Shown: positions 34,383 through 46,996, counted from the first letter of the stretch. The stretch is DNA of 64,000 bases from Eutypa lata (GCA_022661535.1 JAKULF010000005.1:4774001-4838000); one strand, 5' to 3'. Made by a program: numbers and translations. Notes: generated from the sequence alone by a model not told the origin.

Positions 34383-36759
34383 GGCCTTTTTTTTAGTGAT
34401 AATGGTAAGACTGTTACTTGAAGAAGTAGAGGGATTCTACTGCTGGTAAGAGCTTGTCAATGAAAATGTTGTGTGTTGTTTGGTTTTTTCGGTTAGTACA
34501 CAGGGTAGCTCCTATAAAGTGCTGGAGCTCCTGAAAACGAGGGGTCACGGAGGGGTTTAAAGCTATTGATGTCACGATGGGGTCTCAAAAACAGCTTGCC
34601 CTACGAATGCATGTGTAGCTCCGCTCGGTTTCCACCTTCCGGGCTCGGCACGGAAAGAGCGCATCTCGGGGGACAGCCTGTGATTTGCGCTGCAAGAGGC
34701 GACTCGCTTGCCATTATGCCGGACCGATCGGTGGAGCAGAGAATCCATTGGTTCGGATAGGATTGTATGTGCTTAAGCCCAAGTCTCTATGAACCCTCGA
34801 AACGAGCACCGGATTATTATTCTATTCCTCCAACTTACATAAATACGTAGCTCCTAGCGGGCCACATTTTCTTCATTTCACTTAGTAATCGACTCATCAA
34901 TATCGTTGGAATAATGTGGCTTGTTATCGGATCCCCCAATGTTATCTAGGCTCGAGAGTAGATGATCATGGGACAAGATTCGACATGACGCGATAGGCGA
35001 AATATATTGCAACCATAGCATAGTATGTCCTTTTCTCGATTGTGATTATACTCATGATGGTGTCGATGAGGATAACGACACCACCAACTTGACGAACTAA
35101 TTAACTCACGAGCTACGACGATCATTCGTAGACAGTATCAATATATTTTACCAATAACCTTAGTTTTTGAGTAGCAACCCCGATAACGGGGTATATGACT
35201 AAGCGTATTTTCACGAGTCAGATATACTGACTAGTACAGGGGGGGCTCGTTATCAACAAGATCCCAAACTGGTGTGCCAGCCAGAGCTGCTAGGGTCTCG
35301 AAACATCTCGTCTAGTGGGGTTAGCTAGGTCGGCCATGTGGGCGTACGTACTCGTCAGGCGACATGCGCGATGGGAACAAGGGTTACTGTTATATGGTGG
35401 CTGGGTGGGTAATAAGACAGGAATATAACCTGCAAATCAGTTAAATCAAGTGCCGCATCTTCGACAAGGGACTCTTGTGACTAGGTTTGAGGTAACATTT
35501 CCTAGCTTATCTCTCGGGTTGCGGACAGGAGGGCAGGAGGGTTGAGGTAGAAGTCGCTTCGGCGAGAGCGAGCTAGCTAGCTAGAGAGAGGACTCGAAAC
35601 ATTCCGAGGATAACTAACTAGTTCGCTGTGAGATGTATGGTTGGATCTTGGACTGACGACTCGATTTGTTAAGTATGAGAAAAGACCCTAACTAAACGTT
35701 AGTAGTGAGAATTCTCGTGGTTTTGGCGGGGTAATGGGGAATCCTTGTATGTACGATTGTTTCCCCCCTTATGAACTTTAAAATATCTCACGAAGCAAGA
35801 TTGGAGAAAGTTGAGATTAGATATAGTTATGTTAGAATGTATTAGCCCATACCTAGATAGAGTTCACCAACCTTATCCTAGAGAGTTTGTTGAAATTTGA
35901 CTGTTGTACGCATTTCGGATCCGATCTTTTGTTCTCGGTAAATACGAGGGAATCAATCCATAGTGGAGGGGTTAACGTGAGATAAGCCGTTGAGAAGATG
36001 GTGTGCTGGACCCCTTGGGCTAGCAACAATTAGCTGCACTTGTCATGCAGCTGTACGAAGGGACCATTGCGATGCATCGCAAAAGATGGATGGTATAGTA
36101 ATAGGTACTCGTCACTTGTATACTAAAAAGCACTCCGCGTATACTCCAGAGCATGGTAGGGACGTACCTTACGTACGTTTGCACAAACTTCTAGTTATGT
36201 AGTAGAGGAATCTACTACTAGCGGGCTGCTAAATACCCAACCAGTAAGCCCAGAACACGATGGAAAATTTCTCGAATCAAGAAGCCCGAGATAATAATGT
36301 TTGGGTGTGTTCTTTGGAAACGTGCCCTTTTATGACTGGAGAGCTGCTGGAGTGCCCCGGCGGGGCAACGCTGAAAGGAGGCCCATCAGCCATTAATTTA
36401 GTAACATTCTTTCCGTTTCGTATGGGATATCAGAAGAGGGCCCGTTCCGTTACCTTGGATGACATCCCGAGTTTCCTTTGCAGGTCTTGTTTGCTTCTCG
36501 GAATTCCAATCTCCTACCAATGCAGAAATGCAGATGCCCAAAGCAGTTGGCCATGCTGCCGGGTAACTGGAGGTGGGTTTTAAGGTTATATATGCCATTG
36601 GTGGGATGGCATTTGCATCTGCAATGTGCTACATGAATAACCCGCATGCCGCCCTGGAAAGTATGCTATTTTAGCTGCTGGGTAGCGTGCCACGAATACA
36701 TGATCAACTGAAAGTGCAGCAACTTCGGTCCAACAATATCAATATCAAGACATTGGATA

Positions 36760-36807
36760 CTACATACCTACATACCTACATACCTACATACCTACATACC
36801 TACATAC
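36760..36807. repeat. octanucleotide array (CTACATAC)6
   Basis: Six exact tandem copies of CTACATAC, followed by ATACATAC-type units. It is the longest example of the TACCTACATA sequence type found throughout the spacers. Units are contiguous, so it is a simple repeat and not a spaced array. Confidence 0.95.
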
Positions 36808-38247
36808 ATACTCAAGCTTAACAGAACACCCAATGTTGAAGTGCAACTATCAGCGTTGAAAATGGAAAATGGAAGGATTCGGGAAATATACGAAGGCGGA
36901 AGATGACGGGAGGGCATTGCCGACCGGGCGTAATATCAGGGGTTGGCTGAAATGGTTGAAATCGCCCAAACTTAGGTGGTGAGTGAGGCGTGGGCCGTAT
37001 TGTACAATACAAAATACCTACAGCTGTGGCAAAGGGCCTTGCACCATCAGGTAACTACCTATTAAACTGCTAAAGCTCTGCAAAGAGCCTAAAATACCCT
37101 ACACTACAGGCATGTACTTTATTTCGTTACCAATTTACCTGCCGTATCACCGTATATCAAGTACTTCGCACACAGAGTAAAGATCTACATGCAGGTGTGC
37201 ACTTGGAGGAGGCTCTTCAATGCTTGTGGGAATCAGGTGTTCTGGAAGTCTGGTTATGTGAGCAGATCTTCCCCGCTCCCCCCCACTAAGTACTGTAAGT
37301 TAGGTAGACTAGCAGACTAGGTAGGTGGGTGGGTAGATAAAAGGGTTTCCTTCGACATAACGTTCAGTACAATAACCTAGACTACTATCTTTAAATTGAT
37401 CCAAGCACAAACGAGACGATAAGAACAAGAACAATAAGTGACTCTTCTACATATGTTACCACACATACATATCTAGTTAACCTGGGTCTCAGTCTGGTAC
37501 AACAAGTCTTCATTAATTCAGGCATGACCAGGGTCCCACATGACATGAACAGGTCATGTTAAACACCTAAAGGACCCCCCAAAACATTCCCAGTCAGCCC
37601 AGTATCCATCCAAGTCAAGTTAACTATCCACTCAAATCTATCTATCCCATCCATCCATCTCTTTCCATTCTGAGACATTGTCCAGCCGTTCGTTAACTGG
37701 ACTTGTTCTCTCGTGACCTATCGTTATCTCTACCACTCTCGATCTTTACTTTCACCCATGATTCCCATGCTATACAAAACACTCGTTTAACTTGTCTGTA
37801 AGTTTTGTGACCGTCGGTCCTGAGTACAATATGAATTGAAATTTGTATAAAACCCTGTCAACGCTTTGGATTTATATGCACTGTACTGTACTGTAGCTTG
37901 TTAGTGGCCGTTATTATCTTTCTGTTTATTGAACTGAGCTGACTTAGAAGTGAGACCTAAATAGGAAATCCACCTCTACTCATCATTCTCTACCAACTCA
38001 GCCTGACAGCCCGCCCATGTTTGTTCTACCCGAAACATTCTGTTCAAACAAGCCCATACGTTAAAAGTTGGCTTTATTTTGAGTCTTCGTTCGGTATCGA
38101 CAAATTGATGTGCTGGTCGGCATCGGCTATCTTCGTTTGAAGCCCGACTGCAACCAGACAGAGAGAAAGAGGCGGGGATAATAATCAGGCCGTGTCCAAA
38201 TGATGCCCTCAGTCAATTGAAGCCTCTGGTTCCCTGGAAAGATTCCC

Positions 38248-38439
38248 TTGTGTGGACACAGATCCAGCTGGCATTGGACCCCTAAACGTCTTCCCTTCTT
38301 TGACTTGCAAGACAGTTCTCTATCGATCCCGAACACAATAACAACAGCCACGGCTGAGGCAACCTCGCGGTATTCAACGGCCAATAGTCGAAATCTTGTA
38401 TTCAGAGCAGTAAGACTTGACGATACCGACAGTGATTAA
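38248..38439 (+). other. possible upstream ORF before the F-box gene
   Basis: An ATG-started frame of 63 codons ends 12 bp before the F-box protein's ATG, in a region that looks like its 5' leader. If it is in the mature transcript it could reduce translation of the main frame. A leader intron could remove it. It shows no protein family features. Confidence 0.25.
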
Positions 38440-38451
38440 CTTGCCACCATC

Positions 38452-40470
38452 ATGGCTTCATCATCTTCAACATCTGATATCTCGCTTGACCCGGGCACGC
38501 CGATTACCCCTTTTGAGGACAGGCCAGCCTCTCCGCCGCTCGACGACCGTCCTAAGGAGAAGCGCCGACAAAGACTCTTTCGGAGTATACAGCGAATCTC
38601 TTCGACACCCTCGTTGACTCACACAGGTCGGACACGGTCATCTACTGTCCCCTATGGTCAAAGGGGCAGCTTGTCATGTGTTAGTCTAGCAGCCACAGGC
38701 CCTGGTAGTGCTGCTCCCGGATACTTCTCTGTTCCTGGCACACCGGCTACCGAGCTTCCTGCGTTTGAAGGAATTGATAAGCACCTAGGACCTCGGAGAG
38801 TTACTAATAACTCTACGTCATGCCTCACTGCCGGCTCTATTGCTCTGCCCCAAGAAGTTACCACAACAAGATCCCGATCCGGCACTACTCGTAAACCTCG
38901 CCACGATTTCTGGGCCACCATGCCGGATGAAATACGGATTCAGATCTTTTCGTATCTTCGTCCCAAAGAGCTTATGCGTGTTTCGCGGGTAAACAAGCAA
39001 TTCCATACGTTCTGTTTCGACGGCCAACTGTGGACGCGATTCGATGCTAGCGAGTTCTACCAAGAGATCCCTGCAGATTCTTTGGCTAAGATTATAGTCG
39101 CGGCCGGTCCTTTTGTTAAGGATCTAAACTTGCGCGGTTGTCTCCAGATCGAGCATTATCAGCGGGCCGAAGTTGTTGTCAAGTCTTGCAAGAACCTTAT
39201 CAATGCCACCCTAGAAGGGTGTCGAAATTTCCAGCGGACAACACTACACAGTCTTATCCGCTCTAACAATAAGCTTGCGAACTTGAATCTCACGAGTCTA
39301 ACAGCAGTGACGAACAGCACTTGCAAAATCATTTCGCAACACTGCCCCCAGCTCGAGATGCTCAATGTCTCGTGGTGCAAGCATATGGATGCACGGGGAA
39401 TCAAAACGCTGGTTCGGGGTTGCCCTAAGCTTCGGGATGTGAGAGCGGGGGAGGTCAAAGGATTCGATAACCTCGATGTCGCCCAGGCTATCTTTGAGAC
39501 GAATAACCTGGAGCGACTAGTCCTGAATGGTTGTGTGGAACTCAACGATGAGGCTCTGAGGGCCATGATACATGGCAGGAATCCCGAGTTGGATATTTTG
39601 ACGAACCGGCCAATAGTCCCATCGAGAAAACTACGACATTTAGACTTGAGCCGGTGCTCGCAGCTAACGAGCTTTGGCGTCGAATCTTTGGGCCATTATG
39701 TTCCTGAACTTCAAGGTCTACAGTTGAACGGTTGCAGATCATTAACCGACTCAGCACTTGAGCCAATTCTAGCCACAACTCCTCGCCTCACTCATCTAGA
39801 GTTAGAGGACCTTTCCGAGTTAACTAATGATATCTTTTCGGAACACTTGGCTAAGGCTCCATGCGCTCCTAGGCTTGAGCACCTCTCAGCCAGTTACTGC
39901 GAGAACATCAGTGATTTAGGCATGTTGCCCGTCATGAAGAAATGCGTTAGCTTGAAAAGTGTTGATTTGGATAACACTCGGGTCGGCGATCTGGTACTTA
40001 CTGAGGCGGCCGCCATGGTCCGATCCCGCGCCACCCGAACGTCGACCCGCAGCTCTCGGCCCCGCATCGGTCTGCACATGGTCGTGTATGATTGCTCCAT
40101 GGTCACCTGGACTGGTGTCCGCGAGATCCTGTCCTGGAACGCCGAGATCCGGCAACCCTCGGGGGGCACGCCGACTTACCCGACTGAAGTTATCGGCCTC
40201 AAGTGTTTCTACGGTTGGCAGCAGACTGTTGAGCAGCATACGCAGCGAGTCCTTAAGGGCGATTTTGCTGCTGCCGCTAGACTGGAGAGGAAGTGGGCCG
40301 ATTACATGCAAGCTGTTGAGGAGGCTGGCGCTATGGGTGCAGGCGTGCGCCGCCGTCGTCGCCGGGCCCGAGAAGCACAAATCCTGCATGCTGACGAAGA
40401 GGAGGGTGGTGCTGGCGCTGCCGGACGTCGGCGGGCGAGAACGATGGCGGCCTCTTGTTCTGTTATGTGA
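38452..40470 (+). CDS. F-box/leucine-rich-repeat protein with CaaX-like C-terminus
   Basis: Single-exon gene for 672 residues. The first about 145 residues are Ser/Thr/Pro-rich and disordered. An F-box lies at about 151-195 (Met-Pro-Asp-Glu-Ile-Arg-Ile-Gln-Ile-Phe-Ser-Tyr-Leu). From about 215 to 520 run AMN1/FBXL-type leucine-rich repeats, visible as recurring Leu-x-x-Leu-x-Leu-x-x-Cys units (Leu-Asn-Val-Ser-Trp-Cys, Leu-Asp-Leu-Ser-Arg-Cys, Leu-Gln-Leu-Asn-Gly-Cys). F-box/LRR proteins are substrate receptors of SCF ubiquitin ligases; the closest yeast relatives are of the Pof2/Grr1 type. The tail has an Arg-rich run near residue 632 and ends Cys-Ser-Val-Met, a CaaX motif of the farnesyl type. 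This suggests a membrane-attached ligase, as known for human FBXL2. The start follows an in-frame-free leader with context ATCATGG. Confidence 0.9.
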   Translation: MASSSSTSDISLDPGTPITPFEDRPASPPLDDRPKEKRRQRLFRSIQRISSTPSLTHTGRTRSSTVPYGQRGSLSCVSLAATGPGSAAPGYFSVPGTPATELPAFEGIDKHLGPRRVTNNSTSCLTAGSIALPQEVTTTRSRSGTTRKPRHDFWATMPDEIRIQIFSYLRPKELMRVSRVNKQFHTFCFDGQLWTRFDASEFYQEIPADSLAKIIVAAGPFVKDLNLRGCLQIEHYQRAEVVVKSCKNLINATLEGCRNFQRTTLHSLIRSNNKLANLNLTSLTAVTNSTCKIISQHCPQLEMLNVSWCKHMDARGIKTLVRGCPKLRDVRAGEVKGFDNLDVAQAIFETNNLERLVLNGCVELNDEALRAMIHGRNPELDILTNRPIVPSRKLRHLDLSRCSQLTSFGVESLGHYVPELQGLQLNGCRSLTDSALEPILATTPRLTHLELEDLSELTNDIFSEHLAKAPCAPRLEHLSASYCENISDLGMLPVMKKCVSLKSVDLDNTRVGDLVLTEAAAMVRSRATRTSTRSSRPRIGLHMVVYDCSMVTWTGVREILSWNAEIRQPSGGTPTYPTEVIGLKCFYGWQQTVEQHTQRVLKGDFAAAARLERKWADYMQAVEEAGAMGAGVRRRRRRAREAQILHADEEEGGAGAAGRRRARTMAASCSVM

Positions 40471-42152
40471 AGAAGAGAGGAAGACGAACGACGGCATCTC
40501 AAACCCACTCCCTAGGCATGTGCATATTATCAGGTCCATATGCGCGGAAGAATGGAAAATTCGGTCCGACATCTCGAGACAAACTTTTCGTTGTCTTTTC
40601 TTTGTTTTTGTTTTCCATCTGGCCCCAGACGAACAGGTGACGTGATTTTATTTTATTTCACGTTAAGGAGTTCTTATACAAGGTGCAGGCGGAGTTAGGA
40701 CCGAAAGCATGGCATCTGTTTTGTTCGTGCGGAGGCACCTGCGTTTTGTCTTTTTTTCTTCTCTTTTCCCCCGAAGTTGAGATAATGCGGTGCCTCTTAT
40801 TTCTCACGTCTTGTCCCCGAGATACGAAGTACGCGTGGCTGGTTGGTCGGTTAGGATCCTTTGTATTTTTGTTAACTTGCTGCTACCGACCCATGTAGTG
40901 CGACGGAATATGTCCCTCGACACCGGAGTCTCTTATTGGTTTATCATTTAGATAGACTTCCCCTGCATCTCTGCCGTTTTATTGAGGCTGGCATTCTCTC
41001 TAAGTTAGATCATACCTGCATACAATTGAGGCACTTACCTACTTATATCACCTTGATCCGAGAGCTAAATCTGAGATTCTAGCCAAGTAATGCTCGCGTA
41101 TGTTTCGAACCTCGCCTGTGATACCTCCGTCTTCCACGTCTAAATAGACGAACGTAAGTGCTTTTACATGCAGGGACATAGCTAGGTATGTCAACAGCAT
41201 GATAACTATGTAAGTAGGCATCGATTTTTTTTTCTTGTGTCACGCTAACAAGCGAAGCCTGATGGGAACATCACAAGGATTGTATGACCTATTAATATCT
41301 ACCAACTTGTTACAGTTACTCCGAGCCGTGCAGAACGCCTAGCCGAGGAGAAAGAGACGGGACAAGGGTTCTCAGATATTTGCCGGGGGGTCATATGTAA
41401 CCTGGAATTAGGGAATTAATCTTATTGGTCTCCGCCGGTGCGGCACTGGGTGGGGTTCTGATCCATATTTCCCGCTTGGCATTTGGAGCAATTCGTCGCC
41501 TTGTTAAGGTCCCCCTTTTTTTCGGAGCCGACCAAGGGAGACAGGCAGACAGGTTACAGGAGCGGGTGATTATCAGCTAGCTAGGATGACAATGATCTGC
41601 AATTATTGATTTATCGCTATTTTATGTTTGCTTAGAGGTTATGACTACATGAAGAAAGGCACATGGCTCTTGTAACCGCTGAGAGCAGTAGATGCAATAA
41701 GGAGGCCTCAATTGAACATCAGTTTTGATGGTCGTATTGTTCGCTTGCGTTCGCTGAGGTGAGGATCTAGTAATGGCTATTTACTTTTAGGAGATATGGA
41801 ACCATCGAATACTTGACACATATGATGAGCTTTCTGCTTGTCTCTTACGCGAAAAGTACAGCTTGCTAATATTGAAAAATTACCAATTTGCTTTTGAACT
41901 ATAGTTGGTATCGCCATAACATCATAGTAGAACAGTGCCACTCTCCCGTTCCCCTAGAACCAAACACCAGACAGAGACATAGACTATCTTCAAAGATCAT
42001 TGCAAAACAAATAGACGTTGAATCTCTCCCGACCCCAACACTCCGCCCCTGGTATAGTGATAAGTGCAACAATGACGTTAATAATAAAAGACTTTCTTCT
42101 CCCTTGCTTCTGTGTCTTCCTAATAAATGGGAGTATTAAATTCCCTTGTTTA
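40471..42152. other. spacer between convergent F-box and rhodopsin-like genes
   Basis: About 1.7 kb containing both 3' flanks. It has T-rich stretches after 40590 and short TAGGTATG motifs. No gene or notable repeat was recognised. Confidence 0.6.
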
Positions 42153-44000
42153 TTACAAGGCTTTCGGACCCACCTCCTTGTCAAACTTCAAGTCGCTTGA
42201 CGCCCTCGACGTCGAACCAGCCTCCGTCGTCCCGGCATCCCCCTCTCGGTCATAGTGCACCTGAACGTCCGTCGTCCTCATGATGCCGTTATAGGTCATG
42301 ATCTCCTCCTCGCTCCCGCTGGGACTAATACTGCGGATCTCCGTGTGGCCCCCGTGGGACGGCCGGTGGTGCATGTTCTTGAGCGCGATTCCGCCGCCGC
42401 TGCCCCCGCGGCCCCCCGTGTGTGTGTGTCCGAGCCCGTCGGCCGTGTAGTCCTCGTTGTTGTTGTAGACGTGGCTTCGCGTCGTGCCTCGGCCGTACCC
42501 CGTGCCCCGGCCGTACTTGGTACCGCGCCGGGAAGAAGCCGTCCCGTACCTCCCGTACTTCCCGCCCGAGCTGCCGCCGAACCAGGTCGGCAGCCACCGG
42601 CGTAGCAGGCCGCGCAGCGCGGGCCCGGACGCCGAGATGATCGCGATGTTGATCTCGACCACGTTCAGGATCGCGCCGATGTCGTGGAACGGGTCCGGTA
42701 TGCTGCCCGGGACGTAGAAGAGCTGCACGAGCTTGACGAGCCGGACGATTGAGATTACCAGGACCCTGTCCGAGTTAGCGGGTTTTGGTTTGATTTGGTG
42801 TGGTTTGGTGTGAAAATGTTATGGCTGATGATCGTCATAGTTAGGGGGCATAGGTATATGAATGAGTACTTACGTTAGACCGAGCACGAAAACACCAATC
42901 ACGGCGACTTTGGCGGGCGTGGGCATTTTCAGCCCCAGGAAGATCCAGAAAGGTAGCACGATCACGGCCACGTCGGTTAGGATCGTCAGGGACGAGATGG
43001 AAATGTGAAATGAGTTGTCGACACATCTGGCGGTCGTCCTCACTATCGGATCCCAGTTTGCCGAGATGGGGAGGCACTGTCAAACGGCGTTAGTAAAAAA
43101 AGAAAACACTGTGGAGGTCTGGCGAAATAGGAGAAGCTTCCCAGGGAGGGGGGACCTTCTTACCTGAAGTAGAGCGACTATGAAAACTGCGATGGCTTGC
43201 AGAGCGTTGAAGAGGTTTATCCCGAATATCGCGTACCGAATCTTCCGTTGGTGGCCTCCTAGGCGCGACATGAAAACAAGTACTGAAGCCTTCACGAAGG
43301 CAAGGACGGGGTTGTAAAAGAGCTGGGCCACGAAGAACCACTATGATATCGAGAGTCAGTATCTCTACTTTATATATATTGAGCGACAATTAGGGGAATA
43401 TCGAACATGTCTCAAGAAGTAAACACTCGTCGGACAGATCTCGCAAGTCTGCCACAGAATGAAAGGGGAATGTGACGCTACTTACCCAAGATCCAGGCGA
43501 AGCATCATAAGGCTGCGGTACATCCTTCATTTCCCATCCCATGTAAGTGAGCTTGATGTCTAGTATGGGATTTATGTCAGGACCAGTTTCCTGCCCGGGT
43601 TTCGAGAATAGGGGCACATACACATATAGAAGAACGGACACATCAGTAGCGCGCAGAGCATCGCACAACATATCAACCAGTCGTCTAAAAGCAACAATTA
43701 TCAGCAAATAATTCGAACACCATTCATGGCGCAGCATGTTTTAATAATAACAATATTTGTAGGGAAATTGTATACAATACGCCTTCGGAATAAATAGCTA
43801 ATTTCGGATTGAGCACACTTACCGAGACCAAACTGATTAAACCTCAACCTTGAGTAACATCTGAGACTAACGACCGCCAGTGCCAGCGCCGGGAAGAAGA
43901 AGTTAAGGATGATGGCCGTTTGCTGCAGTGGCGTGGTCGGTATCAGTGTGACATCCCCGTGCTGCGGCCGCCGAGCCGCGAGCATCAGTGGTATTTGCAT
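42153..44000 (-). CDS. seven-helix rhodopsin-fold integral membrane protein (SAT4/PTH11-like)
   Basis: Six exons on the minus strand (44000-43823, 43684-43622, 43559-43486, 43340-43164, 43076-42874, 42765-42153) join in frame to 435 residues. Seven hydrophobic segments are visible. TM1 ends Ser-Leu-Arg-Cys-Tyr-Ser-Arg, TM2 begins with the family motif Asp-Asp-Trp-Leu, and TM3 has Phe-Tyr-Asn-Pro-Val-Leu-Ala-Phe-Val-Lys. The loop before TM5 has Cys-x-Asp-Asn (Arg-Cys-Val-Asp-Asn), and TM6-TM7 contain Gly-Val-Phe-Val-Leu-Gly and Glu-Ile-Asn-Ile-Ala. These match the fungal 'rhodopsin domain' family that includes SAT4 and PTH11-type receptors. The about 150-residue tail is rich in Gly, Tyr and Arg and probably cytosolic. 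The ligand and role are unknown. Exon 2 is 63 bp, and its donor GTATGT is needed to reach the Tyr-Met-Gly-Trp segment in frame. Confidence 0.88.
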
Positions 44001-45257
44001 CGTGTACGAAGTCGTCGCCTCTTTTTTTTTCTTTCTTTCGCCTTGAGGACGGACTTACGTTGCTTGACTAATGAATCGCTGTACTTGATAGTTAGTCCCT
44101 CCCGAAAAGAGATCGATGATAGTGATGCCCCGCGTATAATGTGTCTGAACCCGGCGAGCGCCCCAGCAAGAGATCGGCAAAGTCAAGAGATCTGGTGAAG
44201 GGGGTTTCCTGGGGATCGCTCCCGATTTAAGGCGGCATGGGCCTTCTGATGCGAGTGTTAAGACTAAGTGCTTAGCTGTCACTAGGGAGGTTCCGAGATT
44301 GATCTGCAGAGCACGGAGGAAAAATTACGAAGGTGTGCGCAACAACACCGGGAACGACGCATCGCCGTTCAGATCAAGTATACCATAACCGGCTTTTTTG
44401 TTCTTCTTTTTTTTTACACAGCCCCTAGACAGTCAACATTACAAGCTTCTGATATACTATATTGTGAAACGGCTTAGACTAAGCGATTTAGCTTTGGGCC
44501 ATTCCCCTTTTCCTCTCATGAATTCTGAGATAGGGACAAGGGCATAACTCCATCCAGGTAGAACTGATACCAAGGCATTAGGAAAGAGATTTCCGGGGAC
44601 TGGCCGGCGACTGCAATCATTAACGACGCTAGCAACGCTTTCTCGCCTATTTCTCTAACATTCAGGGCACGGAGAACGCCTTCCCAAACGCGACTCGGTA
44701 ACAGCTTGGCAATGGCTCTAAATGCCTTCTAACCAAGCACCTAAGTGTTCTATAGGCGATCTAGACACCGCTTGGGTAACGGGGCTGTCCCTGCCGAGAC
44801 TTGGGATGTTTTTGTAAACTTATTACTACCAGACTGATAGAAGCCAGCTTGAGTTACAGACCAGGAGAGGACAACTTCGTATACCACGCAGTTCAGGTTC
44901 TCCAAAGTCTCATTGTTTTCAAAGAATCTTTTAAGACGCCAGGGTGTTTTCATACATAGCAGCACTGCATGCTTTCTAGATTGCGACCCCATGGACTACA
45001 TACCTACGATAATTGTTAACCCTTTGAGCAAATACTTCCTCTTAGACGAAGACCCCATACTCTATGTGCGGGATATTAAGGCGACATACTAAGAGGGTAG
45101 GTGCCGAAGACGACGTTTTCTAATTGAGGGGATTGACGTGACGGTTTTCCTATCTTCTATCCCGCTATGAAGTTCTACTAGTAGTAGAGTGAGCTACAGG
45201 GAAGGGGCCGTTGGGAAGAAGAAAGGTTCTCTGAAGAGTTCTTAGAATAGTTGATGC

Positions 45258-45275
45258 CAAGATCGTACGATCTTG
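45258..45275. repeat. perfect 18-bp palindrome
   Basis: CAAGATCGTACGATCTTG equals its own reverse complement over all 18 bases. It lies in the spacer about 1.3 kb upstream of the rhodopsin-like start and 1.7 kb upstream of the oxidase. It could be a binding site for a dimeric factor; there is no direct evidence of that. Confidence 0.95.
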
Positions 45276-46874
45276 ACTATTGGTAGTCTAATCCCTACTG
45301 GGCTAAACAAAAGACCCTGAAGGCACCAACATCTCCACAAACCCATAAGGCGATCCTTGAACCATCTACGTACGTCTGTTCCATGTATAGGTAATCAAAT
45401 ACCTAAGTAGTTAAGCAAATCTTCTAAGCCTGCTGCATTAATGAGCTGAACGACTATGATATTCCGCTCCTGCAATATATAGCCACGATTATCCTCGGGT
45501 GCCTATTGCGATTGAGGAAAAATAAACGGATGGAGGAATCGATGTAGTTCCTGTTTAGCAGAACTATAGATTTCAGCTCTCATCTCGTCCCGGAGCCTTC
45601 CAAGTCAAGATAAGATTAGCACATCGATCTGTGATTTGCGCCATATAGGGTATCGTGTCGGCCGTTCCACCGATCTCGACAGCAGCTTGGGCCGCTTTGA
45701 CGAAAATCGCTGGCGCGCCTTGGCAATCGCGGAGTAGGTAAGGGTTAAAAAAAACTTAAAAGGGGCCGGGTCTAATAACTTAAAGGGACCGCCGAACTGG
45801 AAACAGTTCCGGCGGCGCCCAGTGGGGAGGGGGAACAAGCTGCCCGGCTCGGCTCAACCAGGGACAGCCCGACTAATTACTTTGCCAGGTATGTAGATAT
45901 GTACGCACGTTCGTGCAAGGCACCTAGCTAGTTTACTTCATTCACTTGCCTCTACATGGAAGGTGAATAGGGACAGAAGTTATCATTACGGCTGAGTTTT
46001 TAGTTCCTGGCCTAGCTAGATTAGCTTCTTGATCGCTACTCCAAGAACAGCAAGCTGAACAGTTAGTTAGTCATCTAAACACATCTATTTCACGTTCCTG
46101 AGGGATATATCTGAGTCTCTGTGGGAAATTATCAGAGTGTTCACACCTGGGAAGCAGCATATCTGCTGCTGATTTTTGGCATTTGGGGCTTGGGAATGCT
46201 GGCAACATGGACGGCAAAACACTTCGCTTGGGGAGTAGATATACTTATACGTCCTGGGTAGATATAGCCGAGCGCCCAGCCGGAAAATCCCATGCTTCTC
46301 AAATGGCTCTTTCCGGATGGCGAGGACATGGGAAAGGGTTGTAAAATATCGGAGGTTTTACTGCCTACAGTATCTTTTAGCCGTGCAGCACATGAACTGC
46401 TGGTCTACCTCATCTCATGTAGACCTAGGCTGCCAAGTCTTTATAGTCTGTCCAAGCATACCTACCCAAGACCTCGAGACGAACTGTAGACCATCCCCCT
46501 TTAGACCACCACCGTTTTCCGGTTGCTTAGTCAATGGCTTCAAAACTCTCTCAAGTTGCCGGACTGTCGTGCCCGCCAAGGAACGCCTCGAACTTGATTC
46601 TCGAGCCACGAGCCATGCATAGCAGGTTTGGCATGTAGCAACAAATTTACGGAGGCAACCTGATACCGGTTCGTTACCGAGTTCATGAAACCCGACGACT
46701 AGGTCTGCACGTGGGCGTTAGCTCGCCCCGAGCGATGCAGGTATAGTGGTGAGGGGCAAATTGAGGGATGTCGCCTAAATGCGCTACAGGACCCCAAGCA
46801 ATCACCTCACGGGATGTTTAGCATATGCATGCGTTGACAAGGGGGCTGGATAGCCTATCATCGTAGCTAGGTGA

Positions 46875-46880
46875 TATAAA
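46875..46880 (+). promoter_or_regulatory. TATA box of the FAD oxidase gene
   Basis: TATAAA within GATATAAAAATTTC, 122 bp upstream of the start codon at 46997. It is inferred from sequence and spacing. Confidence 0.5.
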
Positions 46881-46996
46881 AATTTCTTGATGCCCAAGCC
46901 CGTTGATCCTTCTTCCATTTGCTCATCCACGGACACTTTGCCCCTGTCCATTACATTCGTTTAGTTCCCCTTTCGGGGTCGTGTTGTACGTGTAAG

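Larger units (their letters stand above)
34383..38451. other. 4.1-kb spacer between divergent SDR and F-box genes
   Basis: No supported gene. It holds an 8-bp perfect hairpin (TGGTGTCG/CGACACCA) at about 35056-35081, an AGCTAGCTAGCTAG run near 35571-35585, the (CTACATAC)6 array at 36760-36807, TAGGTAGG motifs near 37320, and, from about 37600, a pyrimidine-rich stretch typical of a promoter and leader for the F-box gene. Confidence 0.6.
44001..46996. other. 3.0-kb spacer between divergent genes
   Basis: It contains the promoters of the rhodopsin-like gene (minus) and the FAD oxidase (plus). A perfect 18-bp palindrome at 45258-45275 and a TATA-like element near 46875 are listed separately. 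Short open frames on both strands show no protein-like features. Confidence 0.6.

Noticed and set aside
33565..34449. Long frames overlapping the SDR gene on both strands (33565-34275 minus, 33685-34449 plus)
   Set aside because: They are Arg/Ala-rich shadows of a GC-rich gene whose true frame has all SDR motifs.
36760..36810. CRISPR-like regular array
   Set aside because: The 8-bp units are contiguous with no spacers, and the genome is fungal; it is a simple repeat.
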